Source of the DNA: Pseudomonadota bacterium
GTDB taxonomy: Bacteria; Pseudomonadota; Alphaproteobacteria; Sphingomonadales; Sphingomonadaceae
Direction of reading: 5' to 3'
Assembly: GCA_023413015.1 (NCBI GenBank)
Contig: JAEZQR010000309.1
Span: 1-7,866, forward strand
Length of the DNA: 7,866 bases
Shown here: positions 1 to 5,990 of the stretch, piece after piece
Position numbering within the stretch: the first letter of the stretch is position 1
Layout: each line of letters begins with the position of its first letter
Translations under genes and position numbers: made by a program
The notes under the pieces: generated by a model
What the model saw: only the letters and a program-made list of their open reading frames with translations
Databases searched by the model: none
Told to the model about the DNA's origin: nothing

Positions 1-770
1 CCGATCTTCTTGATCTGCTGGCCGCCCTTGCCGAGCACGATCGCCTTCTGGGTGTCGCGCTCGACGAAGATCTGCTGGTGGATCGCCGCCGATCCGTCGC
101 GCCGATCCTCCCACTTCTCGGTCTCGACCGTCGAGGCGTAGGGCAACTCCTCGTGGAGCTGGCGGTAGAGCTGCTCGCGCGTGATCTCGGCCGCCAGCAA
201 GCGGGTGGTGACGTCGGACACCTGATCCGCCGGGAAGTGCCACGGCTCCGCCGGCATCGCCGCCGCCAGCGTCGCCTTGAGATCGGCGACGCCATCGCCG
301 GTCTTGGCCGAGATCATGAAGGTCTCGGCGAACGGCACGCGTTCGTTGGCGACGGCCGCAAGCTTCAGCAGCTTTTCCTTGGGCGCGACATCGACCTTGT
401 TGAGCGCGAGCATCCGTGGCTCCTCGCGCGCCGCGATCGCATCGAGGATGGCCGAGACTTCCTCGGTGAGGCCCGCACGCGCGTCGATCAGCAGCAGCAC
501 GACATCGGCGCCGGTCGTGCCTTCCCACGCCGCCTGCACCATCGCGCGGTCGAGCCGCCGGCGCGGGCGAAAGATGCCCGGCGTGTCGACGAGCATCAGC
601 TGCGTGTCACCCTCGATGGCGAGCCCCATGAGGCGCGTGCGCGTCGTCTGCACCTTGGGGCTGACGATCGCCACCTTCTGGCCGACCAGCGCATTGACCA
701 GGGTTGACTTGCCGGCGTTCGGCGCACCGACCACCGCCACCACGCCGCAGCGTTCGGTCTGCTCGTTCAC
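1..770 (-). CDS. era: GTPase Era, C-terminus cut by window edge
   Basis: Era is a GTPase that binds the 3' end of 16S rRNA and helps mature the 30S subunit at the inner face of the membrane. About 256 residues are visible. All G motifs are present: G1 GAPNAGKS (15-22), G2 QTTR around residue 42, G3 DTPG (62-65), G4 NKVD (124-127) and G5 SAK (154-156). The KH RNA-binding domain follows, with GKGG at 247-250. The family is usually about 295-300 aa, so only some 40 residues are missing, and they lie beyond the window; this is not a real truncation. The start is GTG at 770, overlapping the rnc stop by 4 nt (GTGA), which implies translational coupling. An AGGG about 8 nt upstream may serve as a ribosome site. 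It is the last visible gene of the lepB-rnc-era operon. Confidence 0.97.
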   Translation of the reverse strand, partial: MNEQTERCGVVAVVGAPNAGKSTLVNALVGQKVAIVSPKVQTTRTRLMGLAIEGDTQLMLVDTPGIFRPRRRLDRAMVQAAWEGTTGADVVLLLIDARAGLTEEVSAILDAIAAREEPRMLALNKVDVAPKEKLLKLAAVANERVPFAETFMISAKTGDGVADLKATLAAAMPAEPWHFPADQVSDVTTRLLAAEITREQLYRQLHEELPYASTVETEKWEDRRDGSAAIHQQIFVERDTQKAIVLGKGGQQIKKI

Positions 771-1429
771 TTGCTTACCCTATCCAGCATCGCCTGCGCC
801 GCCGCCGTTTCGGCTTCCTGCTTGTTCGATCCCTCGGCCTCGGCCGGGTCCTGGCCGCGTACCGTCACCCGAACGCGGAACACCGGCGCATGTTGCGGCC
901 CCGAACGGTCGACGATCTCGTATACCGGTGATTTCAGCCCGCGCCCGTTGGCCCATTCCTGCAGCGCCGACTTCGGGTGCTTCGGCGCCCGCGCATCGAG
1001 CGCCATGTGCGGCGCCCAGACGCGGCGGACGAAAGCGGTCGCCGGCTCGATCCCGCCGTCGAGGTAGAGGGCGCCGATCAGCGCCTCGCATACGTCGCCA
1101 AGCACATTGTCCGACTGGTGCGCCCGGTCGCCGCGCGCCTGATTGCCGAGGATGATGTGCGGCGCGACGCCGATCTCGCGCGCCACCTCGGCGCAGGTCT
1201 CGCGGCTCACCAGGTCGGCGAAGCGGCGCGACAGCTTGCCTTCGGCCTCGTCGCCCAGATCCTCGTAAAGCCAGGCGGCGATGATGAAGCCGAGCACGCG
1301 GTCGCCCAGGAATTCGATCCGCTCATAGTCCGGTTTACCGGCGCTCGAATGCGTCAGCGCGCGCTTGAGAAGGCCCACGTTGCCGAAGCGATGGCCGAGC
1401 GCCTTTTCCGCCCAATCCTCCGCGCTCAT
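767..1429 (-). CDS. rnc: Ribonuclease III
   Basis: RNase III cleaves double-stranded RNA, including 16S/23S rRNA precursors and structured mRNAs, in the cytoplasm. The 220-aa product has the family's usual size. The nuclease domain carries the signature ERIEFLGDRVLG (36-47), with metal-binding E39 and D43, and the second acidic pair D112/E115 in GDVCEALIG. A C-terminal double-stranded-RNA-binding domain spans about 150-218, beginning PKHPKSALQEW and ending KQEAETAAAQAML. The ATG at 1429 was chosen because it overlaps the lepB stop as ATGA and gives the normal N-terminus MSAEDW. No strong Shine-Dalgarno precedes it, so translation is probably coupled to lepB. The frame stays open far upstream into lepB, but that part is an out-of-frame shadow. 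Confidence 0.97.
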   Translation of the reverse strand: MSAEDWAEKALGHRFGNVGLLKRALTHSSAGKPDYERIEFLGDRVLGFIIAAWLYEDLGDEAEGKLSRRFADLVSRETCAEVAREIGVAPHIILGNQARGDRAHQSDNVLGDVCEALIGALYLDGGIEPATAFVRRVWAPHMALDARAPKHPKSALQEWANGRGLKSPVYEIVDRSGPQHAPVFRVRVTVRGQDPAEAEGSNKQEAETAAAQAMLDRVSK

Positions 1430-2304
1430 GCGCTGAACGTCTTGCCGATGCGGTCCCAGCGGACCGCCGAGAACCAGGTCCAGGGCTTGAGCAGCTCGGC
1501 GGTGCCGTCGGTCGAGAAGAACATCACCGACGCACGGCCGACGAGGTTCTCGCGCGGCACGAAACCGATGCCGTCCTCCGCCACCGAATAGCGGCTGTCG
1601 GCGGAATCGTCGCGATTGTCGCCCATCATGAAGTAATGCCCCTCGGGCACGACATAGACGCCGGTGTTGTCGCCGGGGCCGTTCGGGACCTGGTCGAGCA
1701 CGTCGTAGCTCACGCCGCCGGGCAGCGTCTCGCGATAGCGGGGATAGCGGCAGACCGCGCGTCCGTCGGCCTCGACCGCCCGGAAGTCGGGCCGCGTGTA
1801 GCTGCCGAGGCAGCGGCTGTTCGGCGCGATCGGAATCACGAGGTCGGCGATGCGCTCCCGGCGCACCGGCTGGCCGTTGATGTGCAGCACGCCGTTGCGC
1901 ATCTGGACCAGGTCGCCGGGCAGGCCGATCACGCGCTTGATGAAGTCGGTGCGGTTGTCGGCCGGCGTCTTGAACACTGCGATCTCGCCGCGCTCCGGCT
2001 CGCCGTCGAGGACGCGCCCGTCGAACAGCGGCAGCCCCAGCGGGAAGGAGTAGCGGCTGTAGCCGTAGGGCCATTTCGACACGAACAGATAGTCGCCCAC
2101 CAGCAGGCGGGGCATCATCGATTCCGACGGGATGTTGAACGGCTCGAAGCCGAACGACCGCAGCACCAGCGCGATCAGGATCGCGCCAGAGATCGTCTTC
2201 ACGCCCTCCCTGAACGAGCCGTAGAGCGATGCGGTGCGCGCGATATGCGCCTCGCGCGCCGCATGGAGATCGGCCTTCGCGTTCTGTACCTCGGGATCGG
2301 TCAT
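1426..2304 (-). CDS. lepB: Signal peptidase I
   Basis: Signal peptidase I is a membrane-anchored serine protease that removes signal peptides from exported proteins on the periplasmic side. The 292-aa protein has a basic N-terminus, one membrane segment (about 37-53), then box B PSESMMPRLLVGD with nucleophile Ser62. The general base is Lys123 in FIKRVIGLPGD. Box E is GDNRDDSADSR (228-238), with Asp233 where Asn is commoner. A Cys pair (165, 185) lies in the periplasmic domain. I chose the ATG at 2304 (MTDPEVQ). In-frame GTG (2313) and TTG (2334) codons lie upstream but fall within the likely promoter, and no Shine-Dalgarno precedes the ATG. It heads the lepB-rnc-era operon and is divergent from pgi. 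Confidence 0.97.
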   Translation of the reverse strand: MTDPEVQNAKADLHAAREAHIARTASLYGSFREGVKTISGAILIALVLRSFGFEPFNIPSESMMPRLLVGDYLFVSKWPYGYSRYSFPLGLPLFDGRVLDGEPERGEIAVFKTPADNRTDFIKRVIGLPGDLVQMRNGVLHINGQPVRRERIADLVIPIAPNSRCLGSYTRPDFRAVEADGRAVCRYPRYRETLPGGVSYDVLDQVPNGPGDNTGVYVVPEGHYFMMGDNRDDSADSRYSVAEDGIGFVPRENLVGRASVMFFSTDGTAELLKPWTWFSAVRWDRIGKTFSA

Positions 2305-2310
2305 CGACGC

Positions 2311-2339
2311 CACTAGGCAGTGCCCCGTATCCAAGTCAA
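2311..2339 (-). promoter_or_regulatory. Candidate lepB-rnc-era promoter, possibly leaderless
   Basis: On the minus strand TTGACT (2339-2334) is a near-perfect -35 box. Seventeen bases later comes CTAGTG (2316-2311), a weak -10. Transcription would start about 7 nt downstream, at or next to the lepB ATG (2304), giving an mRNA with almost no leader. This fits the missing Shine-Dalgarno. The -35 and spacing are seen directly; the -10 is poor, so the call is tentative. Confidence 0.4.
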
Positions 2340-2385
2340 GGATGGCCGGTGGAACCGCGCCGCCCTATAGCGAGTCCCCGCAGCC

Positions 2386-2395
2386 GAGGAGAAGG
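2386..2395 (+). promoter_or_regulatory. Ribosome binding site of pgi
   Basis: GAGGAGAAGG lies 2 nt before the ATG at 2398; its GAGGAG core is about 6 nt away. It fixes the pgi start. Confidence 0.8.
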
Positions 2396-2397
2396 AT

Positions 2398-3933
2398 ATG
2401 GACCGACGACTGCCGGATACCGCGGCGTGGCAAGCACTTGGCGCCCATGCGGACGCGCTTTCGGCGCGGACGATCGCCGAAATGTTCGACGCCGATCCCG
2501 ACCGTCTCCGCCGCCTGTCGCTCGATGTCGTCGGCCTGCATTTCGACTTTTCCAAGCTGCGCGCCGATGCCCGCGCCGTCGAGCTGCTCGCCGATCTCGC
2601 ACACACGGCCGATCTCGATGGCTGGCGCCGCCGCCTGCTCGCCGGCGAGGTCGTGAACCCGACCGAGAATCGCGCCGCCACCCATGCCGCCGAGCGGTCG
2701 CCGATTGCGGATCACGCGAAGATGCGCGCGCTCGTCGAGGCGGTGCGCGCGGGCCGCTACGGGGACATCCGCCACGTCCTCCACATCGGCATCGGCGGTT
2801 CGGCGCTCGGGCCGGCGCTGCTGCTCGATGCGTTGGGGCGCAACGGCGACGGCCCCGAGGTGGCGGTGGTCGCGAACATCGATGGCGTCGCGCTTGCGGA
2901 GGCGATGGCCCGCTTCGATCCCCGGCACACGCTCGTGGTGATCGTTTCCAAGACCTTCACCACGCTTGAGACGATGACCAACGCCGAAGGTGCGATCGCC
3001 TGGCTGCGCGACGGCGGCATCGACGACCCGATCGCGCGCTGCATCGCCGTCACCGCCGCACCCGCCAAGGCGCGCGACTTCGGCATCGCCGACGAAGCCG
3101 TCCTGCCCTTCGCCGAAAGCGTCGGCGGCCGCTACTCGCTGTGGTCGGCGGTCGGCGTGCCCTTCGCGCTGCGCGCCGGCTGGCCGGCGTTCGAGGCGCT
3201 GTTGCAGGGCGCCGCCGCCATGGACGCCCACTTCGCCGAGGCGCCGTTCGAGCGCAACGCGCCGGTGCTCGCCGCCGCCCTCGACATCTGGCACGCCACG
3301 ATCCTCGGTGCCGAGACGCGCGCGGTGTTCGCCTATGACGAACGCCTGCGGCTGCTGCCGAGCTACCTCCAGCAGCTCGAGATGGAGTCGAACGGCAAGC
3401 GCGTGACGCGCGACGGCCAGCCCGTCGCTTACGATACTACACCGATTACGTGGGGCGGCACCGGCACCGACGCCCAGCATGCCGTCTTCCAGCTCCTCCA
3501 CCAGGGCACGCACCTCGTGCCGGTCGAATTCCTCGCCGTCATCGAGCCCGGCCACGCCCTGGGCGGCAGCTTCCACCGCCAGCTCCTCGCCAACTGCTTC
3601 GCGCAGGGCGCGGCCCTCATGCGCGGGCGCAGCTTCGACGAGGCGCTGGCGCTGTCGAACGGCGACGCGGCGCTGGCACACGCCAAGACCTTCCCCGGCA
3701 ACCGCCCGTCCTCGACCATCCTGCTCGACCGGCTGGCGCCCGAAACGCTCGGCGCGCTGCTCGCCTTCTACGAGCACCGTACCTTCGCCGCCGCCGTGCT
3801 GCTCGGCATCAATCCCTTCGACCAGATGGGCGTCGAGCTCGGCAAGGAAATGGCCAAGGCGATGGAGAAGGGCGGGGCGGACGCCGAGTTCGACCCCTCG
3901 ACCCGCGATCTCCTGCGCCGTGCGTTCGGCTGA
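2398..3933 (+). CDS. pgi: Glucose-6-phosphate isomerase
   Basis: Pgi interconverts glucose-6-phosphate and fructose-6-phosphate in the cytoplasm, linking Entner-Doudoroff/pentose phosphate flux, gluconeogenesis and glycan precursors. The 511-aa protein has the full motif series: TENRAATHAAER (89-100), HIGIGGSALGP (129-139), SKTFTTLET (184-192, sugar-phosphate binding), GGRYSLWSAVG (243-253, with Arg245), LEMESNGK (327-334, base Glu330), GTDAQHAVFQLLHQGTH (His361) and INPFDQMGVELGK (471-483, Lys483). Length and catalytic residues look intact. The ATG is preceded by a strong ribosome site, GAGGAGAAGG (2386-2395). A CTATAG at 2365-2370 could be a -10 element, but I see no matching -35. It is divergent from lepB. 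Confidence 0.98.
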   Translation: MDRRLPDTAAWQALGAHADALSARTIAEMFDADPDRLRRLSLDVVGLHFDFSKLRADARAVELLADLAHTADLDGWRRRLLAGEVVNPTENRAATHAAERSPIADHAKMRALVEAVRAGRYGDIRHVLHIGIGGSALGPALLLDALGRNGDGPEVAVVANIDGVALAEAMARFDPRHTLVVIVSKTFTTLETMTNAEGAIAWLRDGGIDDPIARCIAVTAAPAKARDFGIADEAVLPFAESVGGRYSLWSAVGVPFALRAGWPAFEALLQGAAAMDAHFAEAPFERNAPVLAAALDIWHATILGAETRAVFAYDERLRLLPSYLQQLEMESNGKRVTRDGQPVAYDTTPITWGGTGTDAQHAVFQLLHQGTHLVPVEFLAVIEPGHALGGSFHRQLLANCFAQGAALMRGRSFDEALALSNGDAALAHAKTFPGNRPSSTILLDRLAPETLGALLAFYEHRTFAAAVLLGINPFDQMGVELGKEMAKAMEKGGADAEFDPSTRDLLRRAFG

Positions 3934-3958
3934 GGAACCGCGCCCCAGGCGGTCGGTT
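3934..3958 (+). promoter_or_regulatory. EcfG-type general stress promoter candidate
   Basis: GGAAC (3934-3938), 16 nt, then GGTT (3955-3958), starting on the first base after the pgi stop codon. The alphaproteobacterial EcfG (general stress sigma factor) consensus is GGAAC-N16/17-CGTT, so 8 of 9 defined bases match. Transcription would start near 3966, about 25 nt before the ATG of the 56-aa gene. The same pattern and similar spacing to the start codon recur before the hemerythrin gene, which raises confidence. No sigma-factor gene is visible in the window. Confidence 0.6.
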
Positions 3959-3960
3959 GA

Positions 3961-3986
3961 TGTCTCGTTGGTCGCGTAACGAGGCA
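3961..3986 (+). promoter_or_regulatory. Hairpin enclosing a Shine-Dalgarno sequence
   Basis: Bases 3961-3969 pair with 3978-3986 (9 bp, one G-U) around an 8-nt loop. The 3' arm contains GAGG (3981-3984), the ribosome site of the 56-aa gene at 3991. No T-run follows, so an intrinsic terminator is unlikely. An RNA reading through from pgi would hide the ribosome site. An RNA starting near 3966 would lack part of the 5' arm and leave the site exposed. The pairing is seen; the regulatory role is inferred. Confidence 0.4.
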
Positions 3987-3990
3987 TGTC

Positions 3991-4161
3991 ATGGCGAAGA
4001 TGGACGACAAGGGGCCGATGCAGCCGCCCCGCAAGACTTCCGACGTCATGAAGGCGGCGCCGCAGAAGGCGCCTGGCGATCCCAAGAAGGAAACGACGCC
4101 GGACGAGCCGCACACCGATGCGGCCACGAGCACGGTCCGTCCCAATCAGGAGGATGCCTGA
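3991..4161 (+). CDS. 56-aa hydrophilic, probably disordered protein
   Basis: This small gene encodes 56 residues starting MAKMDDKGPM and ending RPNQEDA. It is rich in Lys, Asp/Glu, Pro and Thr, has no Cys, Trp or hydrophobic stretch, and is probably unstructured. I recognise no domain. Support comes from a GAGG ribosome site 6 nt before the ATG, the stress-type promoter just upstream, and tight coupling to the next gene: its stop is followed after 2 nt by a GTG start, and its 3' end holds that gene's AGGAGG. Being soluble and charged next to a membrane partner suggests a membrane-associated pair, but that is inference. Mature function is unknown. It could be one of the small stress-induced hydrophilic proteins of sphingomonads. 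Confidence 0.72.
   Translation: MAKMDDKGPMQPPRKTSDVMKAAPQKAPGDPKKETTPDEPHTDAATSTVRPNQEDA
4148..4153 (+). promoter_or_regulatory. Ribosome binding site deciding the GTG start at 4164
   Basis: A perfect AGGAGG lies within the last codons of the upstream gene, 10 nt before the GTG. It also lies right before an ATG at 4154 in another frame, but that spacing is zero, so the GTG frame, which encodes a membrane protein, is preferred. Confidence 0.6.
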
Positions 4162-4163
4162 CC

Positions 4164-4340
4164 GTGCTTCTCCTCTGGCGCGCCGTCGAGCTTCTGCTCT
4201 GTGCCCTGCTCGTCGTCTGGACGATGATCTTCCCGCTCGCGACGCTGTTGTCGCTGGCGGTCACGCTGCCGCTGTTCGCGTTGTTCAGCCGCCCCCGGGC
4301 TCCCGTCCCCGCTTACCGCCGGGCGAGGCGCTTCAGCTAA
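4164..4340 (+). CDS. 58-aa small membrane protein
   Basis: The 58-residue product starts VLLLWRAVELLL (GTG read as Met) and is almost wholly hydrophobic up to residue 41. That is enough for two short membrane helices (about 1-21 and 23-41) with a tight turn near Pro24, or one long segment. A Pro/Arg-rich basic tail (42-58) ends YRRARRFS. Basic tails usually stay in the cytoplasm, so both termini may be inside. No family is recognised. It is encoded 2 nt after the 56-aa gene with its own AGGAGG, so the two form a micro-operon that probably shares the promoter at 3934. The alternative is a chance hydrophobic frame; the ribosome site and the clean stop before a convergent gene argue against that. 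Confidence 0.68.
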   Translation: MLLLWRAVELLLCALLVVWTMIFPLATLLSLAVTLPLFALFSRPRAPVPAYRRARRFS

Positions 4341-4342
4341 GG

Positions 4343-4371
4343 TCGCCTAGCGCCGCGGTTGCGTCAGGCGA
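4343..4371. terminator. Possible bidirectional terminator hairpin
   Basis: TCGCCT (4343-4348) pairs with AGGCGA (4366-4371), with a further 3-bp inner pairing (CGC/GCG). It sits between the ends of the convergent 58-aa and 50-aa genes and overlaps the last codons of the latter. There is no clear T-run on either side, so termination is only plausible. Confidence 0.3.
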
Positions 4372-4516
4372 AGTTGCTGCCCAGTGGTTCGCCCTCGTTC
4401 TCGATATGCTCGCTCTCCGGCGCCTCGGTCGGTTCGGCCCCGGGGGCCGTCGGCATCTCGTCGGTCGTCGTCGGCGCCATGTCGTCCTTGGCGATCGGAT
4501 TGCCCGGTTTTCCCAT
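4364..4516 (-). CDS. 50-aa acidic hypothetical protein
   Basis: This encodes 50 residues, starting MGKPGNPIAKDDM and ending LGSNFA. The middle is rich in Pro, Thr and Glu (EAPESEHIENEGEP), so the protein is acidic and probably disordered, with no membrane segment and no recognised domain. GGAGAG (4527-4522) sits 5 nt before the ATG, a good ribosome site. It lies 95 nt downstream of the metallophosphoesterase gene on the same strand and may be co-transcribed; a weak stress-type promoter candidate also lies in that gap. Its composition resembles that of the 56-aa protein encoded opposite, but I see no alignable motif. Function unknown. Confidence 0.68.
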   Translation of the reverse strand: MGKPGNPIAKDDMAPTTTDEMPTAPGAEPTEAPESEHIENEGEPLGSNFA

Positions 4517-4566
4517 TCTGTCTCTCCGTGGTGGATGCGCCGGCCGTGGGCCTGCTCGCTATTGCC

Positions 4567-4591
4567 AATGAGGGCGCCGCGGCTTGGTTCC
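4567..4591 (-). promoter_or_regulatory. Weak EcfG-like promoter candidate
   Basis: On the minus strand GGAAC (4591-4587), 16 nt, then CATT (4570-4567), against the consensus GGAAC-N16/17-CGTT. The -35 half is perfect and is followed by C as in the two better sites; the -10 half misses the key G. It lies about 50 nt before the 50-aa gene. It is listed because its position and spacing match the other two; chance is quite possible. Confidence 0.22.
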
Positions 4592-4611
4592 GTTGCCTCG
4601 ATGGCGCAGGG

Positions 4612-5100
4612 TCAGGCGACGCCGCGAATCTCGTCCAGCGTCACCGGCCGAAAGTCCCGGGCATCGACGCCGACGTCATGCTGGCGGGGCAGGGGTTTCA
4701 GCCGCCCGTGGCTGTGGCCGTGCAGGTCGATCGCCCCCTTGTGCTGCCCGTTCCAGCTCCTGAACGGATAATGGCACAGCACGAGCTTGATGCCGTCCGC
4801 TTCAAGCTCGGCATAGTGGCCGACGCTTGCCCAGCCCGGCAGGCGGGCGATCTCGGGTGGGTCGTTGTTGCCGAGCAGCAGATGCTTGGCGCCGTTCAGC
4901 CGGGCGAGCAGCCCCGGCACGTCCGCCGCGCGCCGCGCGAAGTCGCCGAGGTGCCAGACCTCGTCATCTGCGCTCACCGCCTCGTTCCACCGGGCGATCA
5001 GCAACTCGTCCATCTCGGCCACGCTTGCGAACGGCCGCCTGTGGATGTTGAGCGTCCGGTGATCGCCAAAATGCGTGTCGCTGGTGAAGAAACGGGCCAT
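4612..5100 (-). CDS. Calcineurin-like metallophosphoesterase
   Basis: The 162-aa protein is a small single-domain metal-dependent phosphoesterase, probably cytoplasmic (no signal peptide). Motifs in order: SDTHFGDH (Asp8, His10), HLGDF (Asp53), LLGNND (77-80 GNND), LCHYPF (His110) and LHGHSHG (His129, His131). This is the two-metal site of the family, and the length fits the short COG4186-like predicted phosphohydrolases. The usual GNHD reads GNND, so the His that acts as proton donor in many members is Asn79; some subfamilies also vary here. The substrate cannot be told from sequence. The ATG at 5100 (MARFF) was chosen because the catalytic motif begins 6 residues later; the longer upstream frame is Arg-rich shadow. 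Only a weak TTAGGC precedes it. It is divergent from the hemerythrin gene. Confidence 0.9.
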   Translation of the reverse strand: MARFFTSDTHFGDHRTLNIHRRPFASVAEMDELLIARWNEAVSADDEVWHLGDFARRAADVPGLLARLNGAKHLLLGNNDPPEIARLPGWASVGHYAELEADGIKLVLCHYPFRSWNGQHKGAIDLHGHSHGRLKPLPRQHDVGVDARDFRPVTLDEIRGVA

Positions 5101-5180
5101 GCCTAACGAACGCGCGAAGCGGCGATGTTGCCAAGTCCGAACGGTTGGACGCTCGTCATGAACCCCCTGCGAGAAAGCGC

Positions 5181-5205
5181 GGAACCTTGGGCAGGTGCGG
5201 CGGTT
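5181..5205 (+). promoter_or_regulatory. EcfG-type general stress promoter candidate
   Basis: GGAAC (5181-5185), 16 nt, then GGTT (5202-5205), matching GGAAC-N16/17-CGTT at 8 of 9 bases. The predicted start near 5213 gives a leader of about 22 nt before the hemerythrin ATG, with AAGGAGA in it. The site has the same form (GGAACC ... CGGTTG) as the one after pgi. Confidence 0.6.
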
Positions 5206-5221
5206 GGCTCGCCGTTCCACC

Positions 5222-5228
5222 AAGGAGA
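5222..5228 (+). promoter_or_regulatory. Ribosome binding site of the hemerythrin gene
   Basis: AAGGAGA lies 6 nt before the ATG at 5235. It decides this start over the in-frame ATG at 5145, whose extra 30 residues would span the predicted promoter. Confidence 0.8.
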
Positions 5229-5234
5229 TTGGCG

Positions 5235-5876
5235 ATGGCGACTGCTTATTCCACCAGTGATCGCGGCCGCATGTCGGGCCGCCAATATGAATCGATGGGG
5301 CGTAACCGCAGCATGCGGATGCGCGGCAACGGCAGCATGGGCAATGGTCGCATGTGGGGCGCGGTCGCGGCCGGCGTCGCGATCGGTCTCGCCGCCAATT
5401 TCGGCCGCAAGGCCATGATGCAGGCGATGAGCGGCGCGAGCGGCGACTGGTATGACACGCTCAAGACCGAGCATGCGATGGCGCTCAAGGTCCTCGACAA
5501 GATCGAGGCGACGAGCGACGACCAGACCGCCAAGCGCATGATGCTGCTGACGCATCTCAAGAACGCGCTGCTCAAGCACATGATCGAGGAAGAGGACGTC
5601 GTCTATCCGGCGTTGCGCGATGCTGCGCACAAGGAAGAGGCGGACCACCTCAACCACGATCACGGCTACATCAAGACCTACCTCTACGAGCTGCTGAACA
5701 TGCCCAAGGACTCGCCCGAATGGCGGGCGAAGGTTCGCGAGCTCCGCAGCCTCATTGCCGAGCATGCGCGTGAGGAGGAGGAGGAGATCTTCCCGACCAT
5801 CCGGGAGCGCATGTCGAAGGAGGAGAACGCCCGGCTGACCACGCTGGTCAACAAGGAGGGCTTCTCCTACGCCTGA
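5235..5876 (+). CDS. Membrane-anchored hemerythrin HHE-domain protein
   Basis: The 213-aa protein has three parts. Residues 1-40 are a Met/Gly/Arg/Ser/Asn-rich low-complexity segment. Residues 41-57 are a glycine-spaced hydrophobic stretch (WGAVAAGVAIGLAANFG), perhaps a short membrane or glycine-zipper helix. Residues 71-195 form a four-helix HHE cation-binding domain. Likely di-iron ligands are His80, His115 with Glu119 (KHMIEEE), His143 (HDHG), and His177 with Glu181 (EHAREEE). Bacterial HHE proteins bind O2, NO or iron and often act in oxidative or nitrosative stress; which applies here cannot be told. The EcfG-like promoter upstream supports a stress role. The gene ends 23 nt before a strong terminator, so it is probably monocistronic. 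Confidence 0.88.
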   Translation: MATAYSTSDRGRMSGRQYESMGRNRSMRMRGNGSMGNGRMWGAVAAGVAIGLAANFGRKAMMQAMSGASGDWYDTLKTEHAMALKVLDKIEATSDDQTAKRMMLLTHLKNALLKHMIEEEDVVYPALRDAAHKEEADHLNHDHGYIKTYLYELLNMPKDSPEWRAKVRELRSLIAEHAREEEEEIFPTIRERMSKEENARLTTLVNKEGFSYA

Positions 5877-5899
5877 CGCCCACCGGGCGAAGGCTTGAG

Positions 5900-5936
5900 A
5901 AGGGCTCGCGGGTCAGACGCCCGCGAGCCCTTGTTG
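5900..5936 (+). terminator. Intrinsic terminator after the hemerythrin gene
   Basis: A perfect 11-bp GC-rich stem (5902-5912 with 5920-5930), extended by two A-T pairs, closes a 7-nt loop (TCAGACG) and is followed by TTGTTG. It should end hemerythrin transcription and insulate the DUF808 gene. Confidence 0.88.
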
Positions 5937-5990
5937 CGTCCGCCTCGTTCCCCCTCCTAAACGAAGCTGCAAACACTCGAAGGAACCAGC

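Noticed and set aside
1..770. Era as a truncated pseudogene
   Set aside because: The gene is cut only by the window edge; all motifs are intact up to the KH domain.
1430..2074. Extension of the rnc frame about 215 codons upstream into lepB
   Set aside because: The extra part is Arg/Pro-rich shadow of lepB. The ATG at 1429 overlaps the lepB stop and gives a normal-length RNase III.
2305..2334. Longer lepB starts at TTG (2334) or GTG (2313)
   Set aside because: They fall inside the likely promoter and have no ribosome site; the ATG at 2304 gives a typical N-terminus.
2351..2375. GGAACC before pgi as another EcfG-type promoter
   Set aside because: No GTT lies 16-17 nt downstream (the bases there read GAGT).
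3961..3986. Intrinsic terminator of pgi
   Set aside because: The stem is real but no T-run follows and its 3' arm holds the next gene's ribosome site, so it was listed as a regulatory hairpin instead.
2365..4113. A 582-codon open frame on the minus strand across pgi, longer than pgi itself
   Set aside because: Its product is Arg/Gly/His-rich with no recognisable domain, while the plus strand encodes an intact Pgi. Long antisense frames are common in GC-rich genes.
4118..4771. A 217-codon plus-strand frame overlapping four genes
   Set aside because: Low-complexity Arg/Pro/Ala product spanning genes on both strands; its internal ATG at 4154 directly abuts AGGAGG with no spacing.
5135..5150. 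Imperfect palindrome GTCCGAACGGTTGGAC between the phosphoesterase and hemerythrin genes
   Set aside because: Only 6 of 8 positions in each arm are symmetric, and it does not line up with a promoter; too weak to call an operator.
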